This document shows, piece after piece, positions 15,664-27,657 of a stretch of DNA of 64,000 nucleotides. The position numbers and the translations under genes were made by a program. Source of the DNA: Thalassospira lucentensis (GTDB lineage: Bacteria; Pseudomonadota; Alphaproteobacteria; Rhodospirillales; Thalassospiraceae); contig NZ_LPVY01000023.1 of the NCBI RefSeq assembly GCF_001613805.1, positions 46,490 to 110,489 of the forward strand, given 5' to 3'. The notes beneath the pieces were generated by a model. It worked only from the letters and a program-made list of their open reading frames with translations. It made no database searches and was not told where the DNA came from. Positions within the stretch are counted from its first letter, which is position 1; the number at the start of each line of letters is the position of its first letter.

Positions 15664-17070
15664 TTACATGTGGATCGCGCGTTTGTCGGCGTCCAGGGCG
15701 GCTTCCTTGACGGATTCGCCAAGGGCCGGGTGGGCGTGGCAGGTGCGCGCGATGTCTTCGGCAGAGGCGCCGTATTCCATCGCAAGGACCACTTCGGCAA
15801 TCAGATCGCCCGCAGCCGGGCCGACAATATGCGCGCCGACGACACGGTGCGTTTTATTGTCTTCGATGATCTTCACAAAGCCCTCGGTGCTTTCCATTGC
15901 CTTGGCGCGACCGTTGGCGGTGAAGGGGAATTTGCCGACTTTGTAGTCTGCGCCTTCTTCCTTCAGCTGTTCTTCGGTCTTGCCGACAGCGGCAACTTCC
16001 GGCCAGGTGTAAACAACACCCGGGACCTTGCCGTAATCGACATGGCCTTCTTCGCCTGCGAGCATTTCAGCAAGGGCGACACCGTCTTCCTCGGCCTTGT
16101 GGGCGAGCATCGGACCGGCAATCGCATCGCCAATCGCAAAGATGCCCTGCACGTTGGTCTGGAAGTGTTCGTCGGTTTTAACGCGACCGCGTTCGTCAAG
16201 TTCGACGCCTGCCTTGTCAAGGCCAAGGCCGGTGACAAACGGACGGCGACCAATGGCGACCAGAACGACGTCAGCCTTGATTTCCTCGGCATCGCCGCCC
16301 TTGGACGGTTCAACCGTGAGGGTCACGCCAGACTTGCCCGATTTCGCACCGGTGACCTTGTGGCCCAGTTTGAATTCGAGGCCCTGTTTGGCGAAGATGC
16401 GCTGGGTCTGTTTGACCAGTTCGCCATCCATGCCCGGCAGGATGCGGTCGAGATATTCGATCACGGTGACTTCGGAACCAAGCCGACGCCAGACCGAACC
16501 GAGTTCGAGACCGATCACGCCTGCGCCAATGACGACCATCTTTTTCGGCACTTTCGGAAGAACCAGTGCGCCGGTCGAGGAGACGATGTTTTTTTCGTCA
16601 ATTTCGACACCCGGCAGCGGGGTGACTTCCGAACCCGTGGCGATCACGATGTTCTTGGCAGTGATGGTTTCTTCGCCGCCATCCAGAAGGGCAACCTTGA
16701 CCGTGGTCGGCGAGGTGATTTCGCCGGCACCCTTGACGTAGGTGACCTTGTTCTTCTTGAACAGGAATTCAATGCCCTTGACGTTGCTGTCAACGACCTT
16801 GTCCTTGCGGGCCATCATCTTTTCGAGATTGACCTTCGGCTTGGAGACTTCGATGCCGTGGGTATCGAAATGCTCGGTCGCCTCTTCGAAGAGGTGGGAC
16901 GAATGAAGCAGGGCCTTGGACGGGATGCAGCCTACATTGAGGCAGGTACCGCCAAGGGTGCCGCGTTTTTCAACGCAGGCAACCTTGAGACCAAGCTGTG
17001 CGGCGCGGATGGCGCAAACGTAACCGCCAGGACCGCCACCGATCACGACAACGTCGTAGTTCTCACTCAT
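15664..17070 (-). CDS. lpdA: Dihydrolipoyl dehydrogenase (E3)
   Basis: E3 reoxidises dihydrolipoamide of the 2-oxoglutarate dehydrogenase complex with FAD and NAD+. The 468 residues start with the FAD Rossmann motif [21 protein letters not shown], then the redox disulfide [16 protein letters not shown] (Cys-x4-Cys). The NAD motif [20 protein letters not shown] and [20 protein letters not shown] follow, and the C-terminal catalytic [15 protein letters not shown] contains the His-Glu pair. Length is typical. It is the last gene of the sucCDAB-lpd operon, 24 bp after sucB, followed by an intrinsic terminator. It serves this complex by location; sharing with pyruvate dehydrogenase cannot be judged here. 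Confidence 0.96.
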   Translation of the reverse strand: MSENYDVVVIGGGPGGYVCAIRAAQLGLKVACVEKRGTLGGTCLNVGCIPSKALLHSSHLFEEATEHFDTHGIEVSKPKVNLEKMMARKDKVVDSNVKGIEFLFKKNKVTYVKGAGEITSPTTVKVALLDGGEETITAKNIVIATGSEVTPLPGVEIDEKNIVSSTGALVLPKVPKKMVVIGAGVIGLELGSVWRRLGSEVTVIEYLDRILPGMDGELVKQTQRIFAKQGLEFKLGHKVTGAKSGKSGVTLTVEPSKGGDAEEIKADVVLVAIGRRPFVTGLGLDKAGVELDERGRVKTDEHFQTNVQGIFAIGDAIAGPMLAHKAEEDGVALAEMLAGEEGHVDYGKVPGVVYTWPEVAAVGKTEEQLKEEGADYKVGKFPFTANGRAKAMESTEGFVKIIEDNKTHRVVGAHIVGPAAGDLIAEVVLAMEYGASAEDIARTCHAHPALGESVKEAALDADKRAIHM

Positions 17071-17094
17071 GAGTTCTTTGATCCTTTTGTCTGA

Positions 17095-18372
17095 TCAGAT
17101 GTCGAGCAGGATGCGTTCCGGGTTCTCGATGCATTCCTTGACGCGTACCAGGAAGGAAACGGCTTCGCGGCCGTCAATGATACGGTGGTCATAGGACAGC
17201 GCCAGATACATCATCGGACGGATTTCGACTTTGCCGTCGATCGCGACCGGGCGCATCTGGGTTTTGTGCATGCCGAGGATACCGGACTGCGGCGCATTCA
17301 GGATCGGGGAGGACAGAAGGGAGCCAAACACGCCACCATTCGAAATGGTGAACGAGCCGCCGGTCATTTCATCCATGCCCAGTTTGCCGTCACGTGCACG
17401 TTTGCCGAAATCGACAATGGTGCTTTCGAGGTCGGCAAAGGTTTTCTTTTCCGCCGAACGGATGACCGGAACAACCAGACCCTGCGGGGTACCAACGGCA
17501 ACGCCGATATCGCAGTAGTTCTTGTAGATGAAGCTGTTGCCATCAATCTCGGCATTGACCGCCGGCCATTCATTAAGCGCCGTGGTGCAGGCCTTGATGA
17601 AGAAGGACATGAAGCCGAGCTTCACGCCGTGTTTCTTTTCAAAGCCGTCCTTGTACTGATTACGGCAAGCCAGAAGGTTGGTCATGTCCACTTCGTTATA
17701 AGTGGTCAGCATGGCCGCGGTGTTCTGGGCTTCTTTCAGGCGGCGCGCGATGGTCTGGCGCAGCTTGGACATCTTGACGCGTTCTTCGCCTTCGCGCAGT
17801 TCGCGTTCCGGCTTCGGAGCAGCAGGTGCTGCCGGTGCAGCAGCCGCCGCGCGCGGAGCCGATCCGCCACCTTCGAGGAAGTTCAGAACGTCGCCCTTGG
17901 TCAGGCGGCCGTCTTTGCCGGTTGCCGGAATTTTCGACGGATCGAGATTTTTGTCTTCGACCAGTTTGCGAACGGCAGGCGGCAGCGGATGATCGGTATT
18001 GGCCGAGGTCGAAGCCGCCGGTGCGCTTGCTGCCGGGGCAGCAGCCGGTTTGGCTTCTTCTTTTTTCGGCTCTTCTTTCTTTGGCTCTTCCTTGGCTTCG
18101 GCTTTTTCTTCCTTGGCCGGAGCAGCGCCTTCGGCACCTTCCTTGATCATGGCGATCAGGGCGCCGACTTCGACTTCGTCACCTTCGCCGGCAACCAGTT
18201 CGACAATCGCACCAGCGACCGGTGCGTTGACTTCGACGGTGACCTTGTCGGTTTCAAGTTCGACAATCGGTTCATCGGCTGCAACCGCATCACCGACTTT
18301 TTTGTACCATTTCGCAATTGTTGCTTCGGTAACAGACTCGCCCAGCGTGGGAACTTTAACTTCAGTCGCCAT
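17095..18372 (-). CDS. sucB: 2-oxoglutarate dehydrogenase E2, dihydrolipoyl succinyltransferase
   Basis: E2 transfers the succinyl group from lipoate to CoA and forms the core of the 2-oxoglutarate dehydrogenase complex. One N-terminal lipoyl domain carries the modified Lys in [15 protein letters not shown] (near residue 43). An Ala/Lys/Glu/Pro-rich linker (about 80-125) follows, then the E3-binding domain ([21 protein letters not shown] to [13 protein letters not shown]) and a second Ala/Pro linker. The catalytic domain holds the chloramphenicol-acetyltransferase-type motif [12 protein letters not shown]. The 425 residues fit the family. It lies 105 bp after sucA, separated by a strong hairpin at 18446-18471. 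Confidence 0.96.
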   Translation of the reverse strand: MATEVKVPTLGESVTEATIAKWYKKVGDAVAADEPIVELETDKVTVEVNAPVAGAIVELVAGEGDEVEVGALIAMIKEGAEGAAPAKEEKAEAKEEPKKEEPKKEEAKPAAAPAASAPAASTSANTDHPLPPAVRKLVEDKNLDPSKIPATGKDGRLTKGDVLNFLEGGGSAPRAAAAAPAAPAAPKPERELREGEERVKMSKLRQTIARRLKEAQNTAAMLTTYNEVDMTNLLACRNQYKDGFEKKHGVKLGFMSFFIKACTTALNEWPAVNAEIDGNSFIYKNYCDIGVAVGTPQGLVVPVIRSAEKKTFADLESTIVDFGKRARDGKLGMDEMTGGSFTISNGGVFGSLLSSPILNAPQSGILGMHKTQMRPVAIDGKVEIRPMMYLALSYDHRIIDGREAVSFLVRVKECIENPERILLDI

Positions 18373-18445
18373 TTTTTCCTCGACCGTTTTTTCTATCAGA
18401 CAGTTTGGGCCTGCCCGAATACGAATGAATTCTGAATGTGCGGGT

Positions 18446-18471
18446 CGGACGGGCGGTTTCCCGCCCGTCCG
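18446..18471. other. Strong intercistronic hairpin between sucA and sucB
   Basis: CGGACGGGCGG and its perfect 11-bp complement with a four-base loop lie between the sucA stop and the sucB start. No T-run follows on the - strand, so it is more likely an mRNA-stabilising or processing structure than a terminator. Confidence 0.6.
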
Positions 18472-18477
18472 GTAAAG

Positions 18478-21390
18478 TTATTTTACGCTCAGCGCGGCAT
18501 CGACCAGTTCGGCCTGTTCGCGCAGGTGAGCCTTGAGCAAGCCCGTTGCCGGGGACGCGGCAGCCTTGCGACCGACATAGATCGGGCGACCGGCCTTGTG
18601 TTTGATCTCGGACAGCACGCCTTCGATACGACGATCGACGAAGTACCACGAACCCATGTTTTCGGGTTCTTCCTGACACCAGACCACGTCGGCATTCGGA
18701 TATTTGGCAAGTTCTTCTGCCAGTTCCTTGGCCGGCCACGGATAGAGCTGTTCGACGCGCACCAGGGCAACATTGTCGATCCCGCGGTTTTCACGTTCTG
18801 CCAGCAGATCATAATAGACCTTGCCCGCAGACAGGACGACGCGTTTGACCTTTTTGGCATCGGTCAGTTTGGCGGTTTCGCTGATCACCGACTTGAAGGT
18901 GGTACCCGGTCCGAATTCGGACAGGCTGGATACCGCCTGCTTGTGGCGCAGAAGCGATTTCGGCGTCATCAGAACCAGCGGCTTGCGGAACGAGCGGCGG
19001 ATCTGGCGGCGCAGGATGTGGTAATAGTTTGCAGGGGTCGTGACGTTGGCCACCTGCATGTTGTTTTCACCACAAAGCTGCAGATACCGTTCCAGACGGG
19101 CGGAACTGTGTTCCGGACCCTGACCTTCGTAACCGTGCGGCAGCAGCATCACCAGACCGGACATGCGCAGCCATTTGGCTTCGCCGGAGCTGATGAACTG
19201 GTCGATGATGACCTGTGCACCGTTGGCAAAATCACCGAACTGGGCTTCCCACAGAACCAGCGAATGCGGTTCGGCAAGGGTGATGCCGTATTCGAAGCCC
19301 AGAACACCGGCTTCGGACAGGGGCGAGTTGAGGACTTCAAGCTCGGCCTGGCCGGTACGGATGTTGTTGAGCGGAGTGTATTTTGCCTCGGTGGTCTGAT
19401 CGACCAGTTTTGCGTGACGCTGCGAGAAGGTGCCGCGCTGGCAATCCTGACCGGACAGACGCACCGGAGTGCCTTCGCACATCAGGGTGCCGAATGCGAG
19501 GGCTTCGCCGGTTGCCCAGTCAATGCCTTCGCCGGTTTCGAACATCTTGGCCTTGGCCTTGAGCTGGCGCAGGATTTTCTTGTTGATGTCATAGTCGCTG
19601 GGCGGGGTCGAAAGAGCCCGGCCAACTTCCTGCAACAAGTCATCATCCACACCGGTCTGACCGGTCCAGTCCGCATCTTCGCCGTGCGAGGATGCAAGGC
19701 CTGACCATTTGCCTTCGAGCCAGTCTGCCTTGTTCGGGCGGTAGGCTTCGGACGCCTTGAATTCGTCGTCAAGGTAGCTCTGGAATTTCTGATCCAGTTC
19801 CTTGACGCGTTCTTCGGTCAGAAGACCTTCCTTGACCAGTTTCTGCGCATAGATGTCCTTGGTGGTCGGGTGTTTGCCGATCACGTCATACATCTTTGGC
19901 TGGGTGAAGGCCGGTTCGTCGCTTTCATTGTGACCAAAGCGGCGATAGCAGAACATGTCGATCACGACGTCCTGTTTGAATTCCTGACGGAATTCGGTCG
20001 CGATGCGTGCGGCGTGAACCACGGCTTCGGGGTCGTCACCATTGACATGGATGATCGGCGCCTGAACGACCTTGGCAATATCCGAGCAGTAAGGCGAGGA
20101 ACGGCTATCGGACGGTTTGGTGGTGAAACCGATCTGGTTGTTGACGACAAAGTGGATCGTACCGCCGGTACGATAGCCTTTGAGGTGCGACAGATCGAAG
20201 GTTTCAGCAACAAGACCCTGACCGGCAAAGGCCGCATCCCCGTGAAGGAGGATACCCATGACCTGTTCGCGGTTGGTGTCCTTGCGCTGTGCCTGTTTGG
20301 CGCGGACCTTACCCAGAACGACGGTGTTTACCGCTTCGAGGTGGGACGGGTTCGCGGTCAGCGACAGGTGAACAACGTTGCCGTCAAATTCGCGGTCAGC
20401 GGATGTTCCAAGGTGATATTTAACGTCACCCGAGCCCATCACGTCGTCCGGCTTGGACGGGTTGCCCATGAATTCCGAGAAGATCGCCTGGAACGGTTTG
20501 TTCAGGACGTTCGCCAGAACGTTCAGACGGCCACGGTGCGGCATGCCGAACACGACCTCGCGGATGCCAAGCTGGCTGCCGCGTTTGAGGATCTGTTCGA
20601 GAGCCGGCATCAGGGCTTCGCCACCATCAATACCGAAACGCTTGGTGCCGACATATTTGGTGTGCAGGTAGTTTTCGAAACCTTCGGCTTCGACCAGGCG
20701 CTCAAGGATGGCTTCCTTGCCGCGTGCAGTGAACTGCGTCTGGTTGCCGATGCTTTCGATACGCTGCTGAATCCATGATTTCTGTTCAGGTTCCTGAATA
20801 TGCATGAATTCGATACCGATCGAGCCGCAATAGGTTTTGCGGGCCAGCGATACGATCTGACGAATGGTAGCAGTTTCAAGGCCAAGAACGTTGGCGATAT
20901 GGATCGGGCGATCCATGTCGGCCTCGGTGAAGCCATAGGTTTTCGGATCAAGTTCCGGATGCGGATCGCGCGGGGCAAGGCCCAGCGGATCAAGGTTCGC
21001 TTCGAGATGGCCACGCACGCGATAGGAGCGGATCAGCATCAGGGCGCGAATGGAATCATGTGCCGCGGCACGGATGGCGTCGGAGCTGACCGGCGCACCC
21101 TGTGGTGCCGCATGAGCCGCCGGTGCGTAACCGCCATTGGCGGGACGTTCGGCGTGACCCTGGGAGACGTCGTAACCTTCCATACCGCCAACAACCTTGG
21201 TTTCCCGCGGCTGCCAGCTGGGTCCCTGCATTTCGGCAAGGAGATCGGAAGCGTCGTCCTGCAACCCGTCAAAAAACTCAGCCCAGCTCTGATCAACCGC
21301 AGACGGGTTGTTCTGATACCGGGCATAAAGTTCAGCGATATAAGTTGCGTTCGACTCGTTCAGAATCGTGTCGATATCTTGAGGTTTCAT
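18478..21390 (-). CDS. sucA: 2-oxoglutarate dehydrogenase E1 component
   Basis: E1 is the thiamine-diphosphate decarboxylase that converts 2-oxoglutarate to succinyl-lipoyl-E2 in the TCA cycle. The 970 residues show the N-terminal E2-binding helix (NATYIAELYARYQNNPSAVDQSWAEFF), the substrate/TPP region FGMPHRGRLNVLANVLNKP, and the TPP-Mg motif HGDAAFAGQGLVAETFDLS with NNQIGFTT. The transketolase-like domain EGTPVRLSGQDCQRGTFSQRHA and C-terminal VWCQEEPENMGSWYFV follow. Length is slightly above the E. coli enzyme (933). It follows sucD by 69 bp in the sucCDAB-lpd operon. Confidence 0.97.
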   Translation of the reverse strand: MKPQDIDTILNESNATYIAELYARYQNNPSAVDQSWAEFFDGLQDDASDLLAEMQGPSWQPRETKVVGGMEGYDVSQGHAERPANGGYAPAAHAAPQGAPVSSDAIRAAAHDSIRALMLIRSYRVRGHLEANLDPLGLAPRDPHPELDPKTYGFTEADMDRPIHIANVLGLETATIRQIVSLARKTYCGSIGIEFMHIQEPEQKSWIQQRIESIGNQTQFTARGKEAILERLVEAEGFENYLHTKYVGTKRFGIDGGEALMPALEQILKRGSQLGIREVVFGMPHRGRLNVLANVLNKPFQAIFSEFMGNPSKPDDVMGSGDVKYHLGTSADREFDGNVVHLSLTANPSHLEAVNTVVLGKVRAKQAQRKDTNREQVMGILLHGDAAFAGQGLVAETFDLSHLKGYRTGGTIHFVVNNQIGFTTKPSDSRSSPYCSDIAKVVQAPIIHVNGDDPEAVVHAARIATEFRQEFKQDVVIDMFCYRRFGHNESDEPAFTQPKMYDVIGKHPTTKDIYAQKLVKEGLLTEERVKELDQKFQSYLDDEFKASEAYRPNKADWLEGKWSGLASSHGEDADWTGQTGVDDDLLQEVGRALSTPPSDYDINKKILRQLKAKAKMFETGEGIDWATGEALAFGTLMCEGTPVRLSGQDCQRGTFSQRHAKLVDQTTEAKYTPLNNIRTGQAELEVLNSPLSEAGVLGFEYGITLAEPHSLVLWEAQFGDFANGAQVIIDQFISSGEAKWLRMSGLVMLLPHGYEGQGPEHSSARLERYLQLCGENNMQVANVTTPANYYHILRRQIRRSFRKPLVLMTPKSLLRHKQAVSSLSEFGPGTTFKSVISETAKLTDAKKVKRVVLSAGKVYYDLLAERENRGIDNVALVRVEQLYPWPAKELAEELAKYPNADVVWCQEEPENMGSWYFVDRRIEGVLSEIKHKAGRPIYVGRKAAASPATGLLKAHLREQAELVDAALSVK

Positions 21391-21459
21391 TTGTGGTCTT
21401 GGAAGGCATGGTCCCGAAAGAGACCACGCCTCCCCCTGCCTTTCCTCTGACTACCCTGA

Positions 21460-22335
21460 TTACCCTTTCAAAGCCTTGAGCATGGTCGAGCCAAGGCTTG
21501 CCGGGGAATCGGCAACAAGAATACCAGCGCTGCGCATTGCTTCCATTTTCGCATCCGCAGTGCCCTTACCGCCGGAGATGATCGCACCGGCATGGCCCAT
21601 GCGTTTACCCGGAGGCGCGGTTACACCAGCAATAAAGCCGGCAACCGGTTTTTTGACTTTGGAAGCCTGCAGGAATTCACATGCTTCTTCTTCGGCAGAA
21701 CCACCGATCTCACCGATCATGATGATGCCTTCGGTTTCCGGATCCTTCAGGAACAGGTCGAGGCAATCGATGAAGTTGGTGCCGTTGACCGGGTCACCAC
21801 CAATACCGATACAGGTCGACTGACCCAGCCCTGCGGCGGTGGTCTGTGCGACTGCTTCGTAGGTCAGCGTACCGGAACGGGAAACGATGCCGATCTTGCC
21901 GCGACGGTGAATGTGGCCCGGCATGATGCCGATCTTGCATTCGTCAGGCGTGATGACGCCCGGGCAGTTCGGACCGATCAGACGGGTGTTCGAACCCGAA
22001 AGGGCGCGCTTGACGCGAACCATGTCGGCAACCGGAATGCCTTCGGTGATGCAGACAGCCAGTTCGACCTTGGCGTCGATGGCTTCAAGGATCGCATCAG
22101 CCGCGAAGGGCGGCGGAACATAGATCACCGATGCATTGGCACCGGTCACATGGACCGCTTCGTCAACGGTGTTGAAGACCGGCAGGTCAAGGTGCTTGGT
22201 GCCGCCTTTACCCGGGGTTACGCCGCCAACCATTTTGGTGCCATAGGCAATTGCCTGTTCGCTGTGGAAGGTACCCTGCGAACCGGTGAAACCCTGGCAG
22301 ATAACTTTGGTGTTTTTATCGACGAGAACAGCCAT
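21460..22335 (-). CDS. sucD: Succinyl-CoA synthetase alpha subunit
   Basis: The alpha subunit binds CoA and carries the phosphohistidine of succinyl-CoA synthetase (succinyl-CoA + ADP/GDP + Pi to succinate + NTP). The CoA-binding Rossmann region [37 protein letters not shown] and the active-site [21 protein letters not shown] (His near residue 250) are all intact. The 291 residues match the family. It starts 2 bp after the sucC stop, so the subunits are translationally coupled. Confidence 0.97.
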   Translation of the reverse strand: MAVLVDKNTKVICQGFTGSQGTFHSEQAIAYGTKMVGGVTPGKGGTKHLDLPVFNTVDEAVHVTGANASVIYVPPPFAADAILEAIDAKVELAVCITEGIPVADMVRVKRALSGSNTRLIGPNCPGVITPDECKIGIMPGHIHRRGKIGIVSRSGTLTYEAVAQTTAAGLGQSTCIGIGGDPVNGTNFIDCLDLFLKDPETEGIIMIGEIGGSAEEEACEFLQASKVKKPVAGFIAGVTAPPGKRMGHAGAIISGGKGTADAKMEAMRSAGILVADSPASLGSTMLKALKG

Positions 22336-22337
22336 AG

Positions 22338-23537
22338 TTACGCGGCCTCCTTCACAGCTTTGACCACCTTTTCGGCGGCATCGGCAAGGTTGTCGGCCGA
22401 AACAATCGGCAGACCCGATTCTTCGAGGATTTTCTTGCCAAGTTCGACATTGGTGCCTTCGAGGCGAACGACCAGCGGAACGTTCAGGCTGACTTCGCGG
22501 GCTGCTGCCACAACGCCGTCTGCGATCACGTCACAACGCATGATGCCGCCAAAGATGTTGACCAGGATGCCTTCGACATTCGGGTCAGACAGGATCAGTT
22601 TGAACGCGGTCGTAACGCGTTCCTTGGTGGCCCCGCCGCCAACGTCGAGGAAGTTTGCCGGTGCGCCGCCATAAAGCTTGATGATGTCCATGGTTGCCAT
22701 GGCAAGGCCTGCGCCGTTGACCATGCAGCCGATGGTGCCATCGAGCTTGATGTAGTTGAGGCTGTGTTTTGCAGCTTCGAGTTCGGCCGGGTTTTCTTCG
22801 TCTTCGTCACGCAGTTCTTCGATGTCCGGATGACGGAACAGCGCGTTGTCGTCGAAGTTCATTTTGCAATCGAGCGCGATGATGTCGCCATCACCGGTGA
22901 CGACCAGCGGGTTGATTTCAACCATCGCCGCATCGGTTTCGAGGAAGCAGTTATACATGGCGGTCATGAATTTGACGGCCTTGGAAACCTGTTTGCCTTC
23001 GAGACCCAGCGCGAATGCCAGTTTGCGACCATGGAAGCCCGAGAAGCCGGCAGCCGGATCAATGTCAACGGTGACGATCTTTTCCGGGGTTGCTTCGGCA
23101 ACTTCTTCGATGTCCATGCCGCCTTCGGTGGAGGCCATGAAGATCACGCGCGAAGTGGCACGGTCAACAAGCAGCGAAAGATAGAGTTCGCGTGCGATGT
23201 CGCAGCCTTCTTCGATATAGACGCGTTTGACTTCCTTGCCATCCGGGCCGGTCTGGTGGGTGACCAGAGTGGCGCCGAGCATCTGACCGGCATTGGTGCC
23301 GACTTCCTCGACGCTTTTGACGACGCGAACGCCGCCTTTATCGCCAGCGGTTGCTTCCTTGAAGGTGCCTTTGCCGCGGCCGCCTGCATGGATCTGGGAT
23401 TTCACCACGTAAACCGGACCAGCCAAGGACTGGGCAGCTTCGGTGGCTTCCTGAGCGGTGTAGGCAACCTTGCCGTTCGGCACGGTCACACCGTATTTGC
23501 GAAGAATTTCTTTCGCCTGGTACTCATGAATATTCAT
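22338..23537 (-). CDS. sucC: Succinyl-CoA synthetase beta subunit
   Basis: The beta subunit holds the ATP-grasp nucleotide site and binds succinate. The N-terminal [17 protein letters not shown], the [15 protein letters not shown] nucleotide loop, [10 protein letters not shown] (metal binding) and [15 protein letters not shown] with [14 protein letters not shown] are typical. The 399 residues equal the usual length. It is the first gene of sucCDAB-lpd; the mdh terminator lies about 130 bp upstream, with an inverted repeat at 23636-23664 in between, so the operon probably has its own promoter there. Confidence 0.97.
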   Translation of the reverse strand: MNIHEYQAKEILRKYGVTVPNGKVAYTAQEATEAAQSLAGPVYVVKSQIHAGGRGKGTFKEATAGDKGGVRVVKSVEEVGTNAGQMLGATLVTHQTGPDGKEVKRVYIEEGCDIARELYLSLLVDRATSRVIFMASTEGGMDIEEVAEATPEKIVTVDIDPAAGFSGFHGRKLAFALGLEGKQVSKAVKFMTAMYNCFLETDAAMVEINPLVVTGDGDIIALDCKMNFDDNALFRHPDIEELRDEDEENPAELEAAKHSLNYIKLDGTIGCMVNGAGLAMATMDIIKLYGGAPANFLDVGGGATKERVTTAFKLILSDPNVEGILVNIFGGIMRCDVIADGVVAAAREVSLNVPLVVRLEGTNVELGKKILEESGLPIVSADNLADAAEKVVKAVKEAA

Positions 23538-23635
23538 GTTCGGTCGCTTTCTTGCCTTCCGTACGATTTCCTGTGGGTCAGAAATCGTGGTTTCAATGTC
23601 CCTGTCAAAAAGGGGACGTTGTTGCGAGGCCCGCG

Positions 23636-23664
23636 TTCATTGAAGTTATAATAACGACAATGAA
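23636..23664. promoter_or_regulatory. Inverted repeat upstream of sucC
   Basis: TTCATTG and CAATGAA are perfect 7-bp arms around an AT-rich 15-nt centre, about 100 bp upstream of the sucC start and just after the mdh terminator. On the - strand the centre contains TATAAC, a possible -10. Could be an operator; no regulator is identified. Confidence 0.3.
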
Positions 23665-23666
23665 TG

Positions 23667-23695
23667 AAAAACGGGCCGGTCACTGACCAGCCCGC
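23667..23695 (-). terminator. Terminator of mdh
   Basis: On the - strand CGGGCTGGTCA pairs with TGACCGGCCCG (one T-G mismatch) and is followed by TTTTT, 10 bp after the mdh stop. It separates mdh from sucCDAB-lpd. Confidence 0.75.
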
Positions 23696-23704
23696 TTCGC
23701 GATC

Positions 23705-25227
<1,523 letters not shown>

Positions 25228-26367
25228 TTACGTCAGATGCGGCATGTCGAGATATTCCTGGCTGCGCATTTCGGTCAGGCGCGACACGGTGCGCTGGAAT
25301 TCAAATGAATAATCGCCGTCGGTATAGATTTCCGACGGATCGCATTCAATCGCACAGATCAGCTTGGTTTTATGTTCATACATCGCATCGACCAGGGTTC
25401 CGAACCGTTTGGCCCAGTCGCGGCGCGAGTCCGGCAGTTTCGGGATCAGGTCGATGACGATGGTGTGGAAATGGGTGGCAATCGCGATGTAATCGCCCGG
25501 TCCGAGCGGCTTGGTGCAAAGTTCATCAAAGGTGAAGCGCGCCACACCGGCCCCGGCGGCGGAAATTTCGATCTTGCGGCCCTTGTTGGTCAGGCTGTCG
25601 GGGGCGACGCGTGCGCCTTCGGTGACGGTTGCGAACATCTCGTCAATTTTCGCCTTCGCATCCGGTCCCGCCGGGAACAGGAAGACATCGGCGGCCGTCA
25701 GATTGCGCATGCGGTAATCGGTCGGGCTTGCCAGTTCGAGCACATCAAGTTTCTGTTTGATCATGTCGATGAAGGGCAGGAAGTTCTGGCGTTGCAGGCC
25801 GTCCTTGTAAAGATCATCGGGCATGCGGTTGGATGTCGTGACAATCACCACGCCATGATCGAAAAGCTGTTCGAACAGGCGGCCCAAAATCATCGCATCG
25901 GTGATGTCGGTGACCTGCATTTCATCAAAACACAGAAGCCACGCGTCCTTGGCCAGATCCCTGGCAATCGGGGGGATCGGGTCAGCGTCGTCCTTTGATT
26001 TGGTTTTGCGGAAACGGTGCATGCGGTCATGCACATCCTGCATGAAATCGTGGAAATGCACCCGGCGTTTGCGATCCACCGCGACGGTTTCGTAAAACAG
26101 ATCCATCAGCATGGATTTGCCGCGCCCGACTTCGCCGTAAATATAGAGGCCCTGCGGCGGTTCGGGTTCTTCGCGGCGACGCGTCAGGCCAAACCGTTCG
26201 CGCCAGCCGCCCGACCCGGTATGCGGTTCGTAATGGTTCAGCGCCTTGAACAGGCTTTGCAGTTTTTCCGCACAGAGTTCCTGCATCGGATCATGGGACA
26301 GTTCGCCCGCTGTGATTTTCGCGCGGTAACGTGAAAGCGGGCCGTCGGTCATCAAGGATCTCGTCAT
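25228..26367 (-). CDS. zapE: Cell division protein ZapE (AFG1-type ATPase)
   Basis: ZapE is an AAA-type ATPase that binds FtsZ and affects Z-ring stability under stress or low oxygen; mitochondrial AFG1 is its homologue. Walker A is YIYGEVGRGKSMLMDLFY (residues 76-93), Walker B WLLCFDEMQVTDI, then VVTTSNRMPDDLYKDGLQRQNFLPFID and RRDWAKRFGTLVDAMYEHKTKLIC. Of the 379 residues the first five may not be used: an internal ATG at 26352 (MTDGPLSRYRAKI) matches the family start. It is a single gene on the - strand upstream of mdh, a common alphaproteobacterial neighbourhood. Confidence 0.92.
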   Translation of the reverse strand: MTRSLMTDGPLSRYRAKITAGELSHDPMQELCAEKLQSLFKALNHYEPHTGSGGWRERFGLTRRREEPEPPQGLYIYGEVGRGKSMLMDLFYETVAVDRKRRVHFHDFMQDVHDRMHRFRKTKSKDDADPIPPIARDLAKDAWLLCFDEMQVTDITDAMILGRLFEQLFDHGVVIVTTSNRMPDDLYKDGLQRQNFLPFIDMIKQKLDVLELASPTDYRMRNLTAADVFLFPAGPDAKAKIDEMFATVTEGARVAPDSLTNKGRKIEISAAGAGVARFTFDELCTKPLGPGDYIAIATHFHTIVIDLIPKLPDSRRDWAKRFGTLVDAMYEHKTKLICAIECDPSEIYTDGDYSFEFQRTVSRLTEMRSQEYLDMPHLT

Positions 26368-26489
26368 GCAGTGGAGGTGAATAAGGGCGGATGGTCAAAG
26401 TCATAGCGCCAAGCCGCTTTGCAATGCAACAAGGCTGTGTCGCATGGCTTGATTGCATCATGTGCAAAAGACCGGGTGGCTCAGAGGGT

Positions 26490-27479
26490 TCAGACCAGAC
26501 GCATCTTTTTGAACAGCCAGATTTCAAAGACGACGATGACGGCGAGAATGATGGAAACGCCGATAAAGCCAAACGGGTTTTCAGCCGCCGGAACCCCGCC
26601 GACATTGATGCCCAGAAGCCCGGTCACGAAACTGATCGGCAGGAACAGACCGGCAATCACCGTCAGCCAGTACATGGTGCGGTTCATGCGTTCGGTTTCC
26701 AGCGCCATCATGTTTTCGTTCACGATCTGGATGCGTTCGCGAAGGGAATCAAATTCTTCGACCAGACGGATGGTTTTATCGGTCAGCGTTCGCGCACGCC
26801 GTTTATAGCGTTTATCAAGCCATGCGGTTTTCTGTTCGACATATTGCCCCAGAGCATCGCGTTGCGGCGACAGATGACGGCGCAGGCGCGAAAGCTGATT
26901 ACGGACATCCGAACAGCGGCGGCGCAAAGACAGGGTTTTGTTTTCCGGGGTGTCTTCCTGATCGTCTTCGATGGTGTCGACGTTTTCTTCAAGCCCGCGC
27001 ACGACATTATCGACCCGGAAAACCAGCCGTTCGGCAACGGTCAGGACAAAATCATCGGGATTGCGGGGGGCGTTGTCTTGCGCGATCGCGCTTCGGATAT
27101 CGTCAAACGCCTTTAGCGACTGATTGCGCAGCGTAATCACCATATTGCCCGATACCCAGAAGCGCACCGAAATCATGTCGGCGGGATCATTTTCGGCATT
27201 CAGGTTTACCCCGCGCAAATTCATCGAATAGCCATGATCGTAAAAGAAGACGGATGGCCGGGTGCCGCGAGTGGACAGGCCGTCGGCGATGGTGGGATCG
27301 AGCCCGACAATATCGATCAGCCAGCGCCGGACACCTTCCGCCATCCAGTCGAGATGCACCCATAGAAACTGGTTTTCGCCTGTCTGGGGAAGGGATTTGA
27401 CGATGTCCTGCCATTCAAGGGAAGTTCCCTTGCCGTCACTATCGAGGATGAAAGCATTGATCAGGGCGGATGAGGACAT
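26490..27479 (-). CDS. CorA-family transporter, ZntB type
   Basis: This 329-residue CorA-superfamily protein has a large cytoplasmic N-terminal domain (VHLDWMAEGVRRWL; FYDHGYSMNLRGVNLN), a long coiled helix (about 180-260), and two C-terminal helices (WLTVIAGLFLPISFVTGLLGI; FIGVSIILAVIVVFEIWLF). The pore signature is GINVGGVP, as in ZntB zinc transporters, rather than the GMN of CorA magnesium channels. The ATG at 27479 is chosen because it gives the family N-terminus; the frame stays open 40 codons further with no similarity. Zinc or another divalent cation is the probable substrate; direction of transport cannot be told from sequence. Confidence 0.85.
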   Translation of the reverse strand: MSSSALINAFILDSDGKGTSLEWQDIVKSLPQTGENQFLWVHLDWMAEGVRRWLIDIVGLDPTIADGLSTRGTRPSVFFYDHGYSMNLRGVNLNAENDPADMISVRFWVSGNMVITLRNQSLKAFDDIRSAIAQDNAPRNPDDFVLTVAERLVFRVDNVVRGLEENVDTIEDDQEDTPENKTLSLRRRCSDVRNQLSRLRRHLSPQRDALGQYVEQKTAWLDKRYKRRARTLTDKTIRLVEEFDSLRERIQIVNENMMALETERMNRTMYWLTVIAGLFLPISFVTGLLGINVGGVPAAENPFGFIGVSIILAVIVVFEIWLFKKMRLV

Positions 27480-27657
27480 CGGGCGGGCTCCGTCTGGTGC
27501 GCTACTTTGCGGGCCGGAAAGGCCGGGACAGGCATGGTACCGGTTCGGGAACGAAACGGTACGTGATTCGTTATCGCGGACAGTGTAACCTGTTTGCAAA
27601 TCAGGAAAAACGGGTTTCGGTCACCGGCCCGACAGGGATCAGCATGGAATATCTATC

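Noticed and set aside
15640..17094. Long open frame antisense to lpd
   Set aside because: It mirrors the codon bias of lpdA, which is clearly the real gene with FAD and disulfide motifs.
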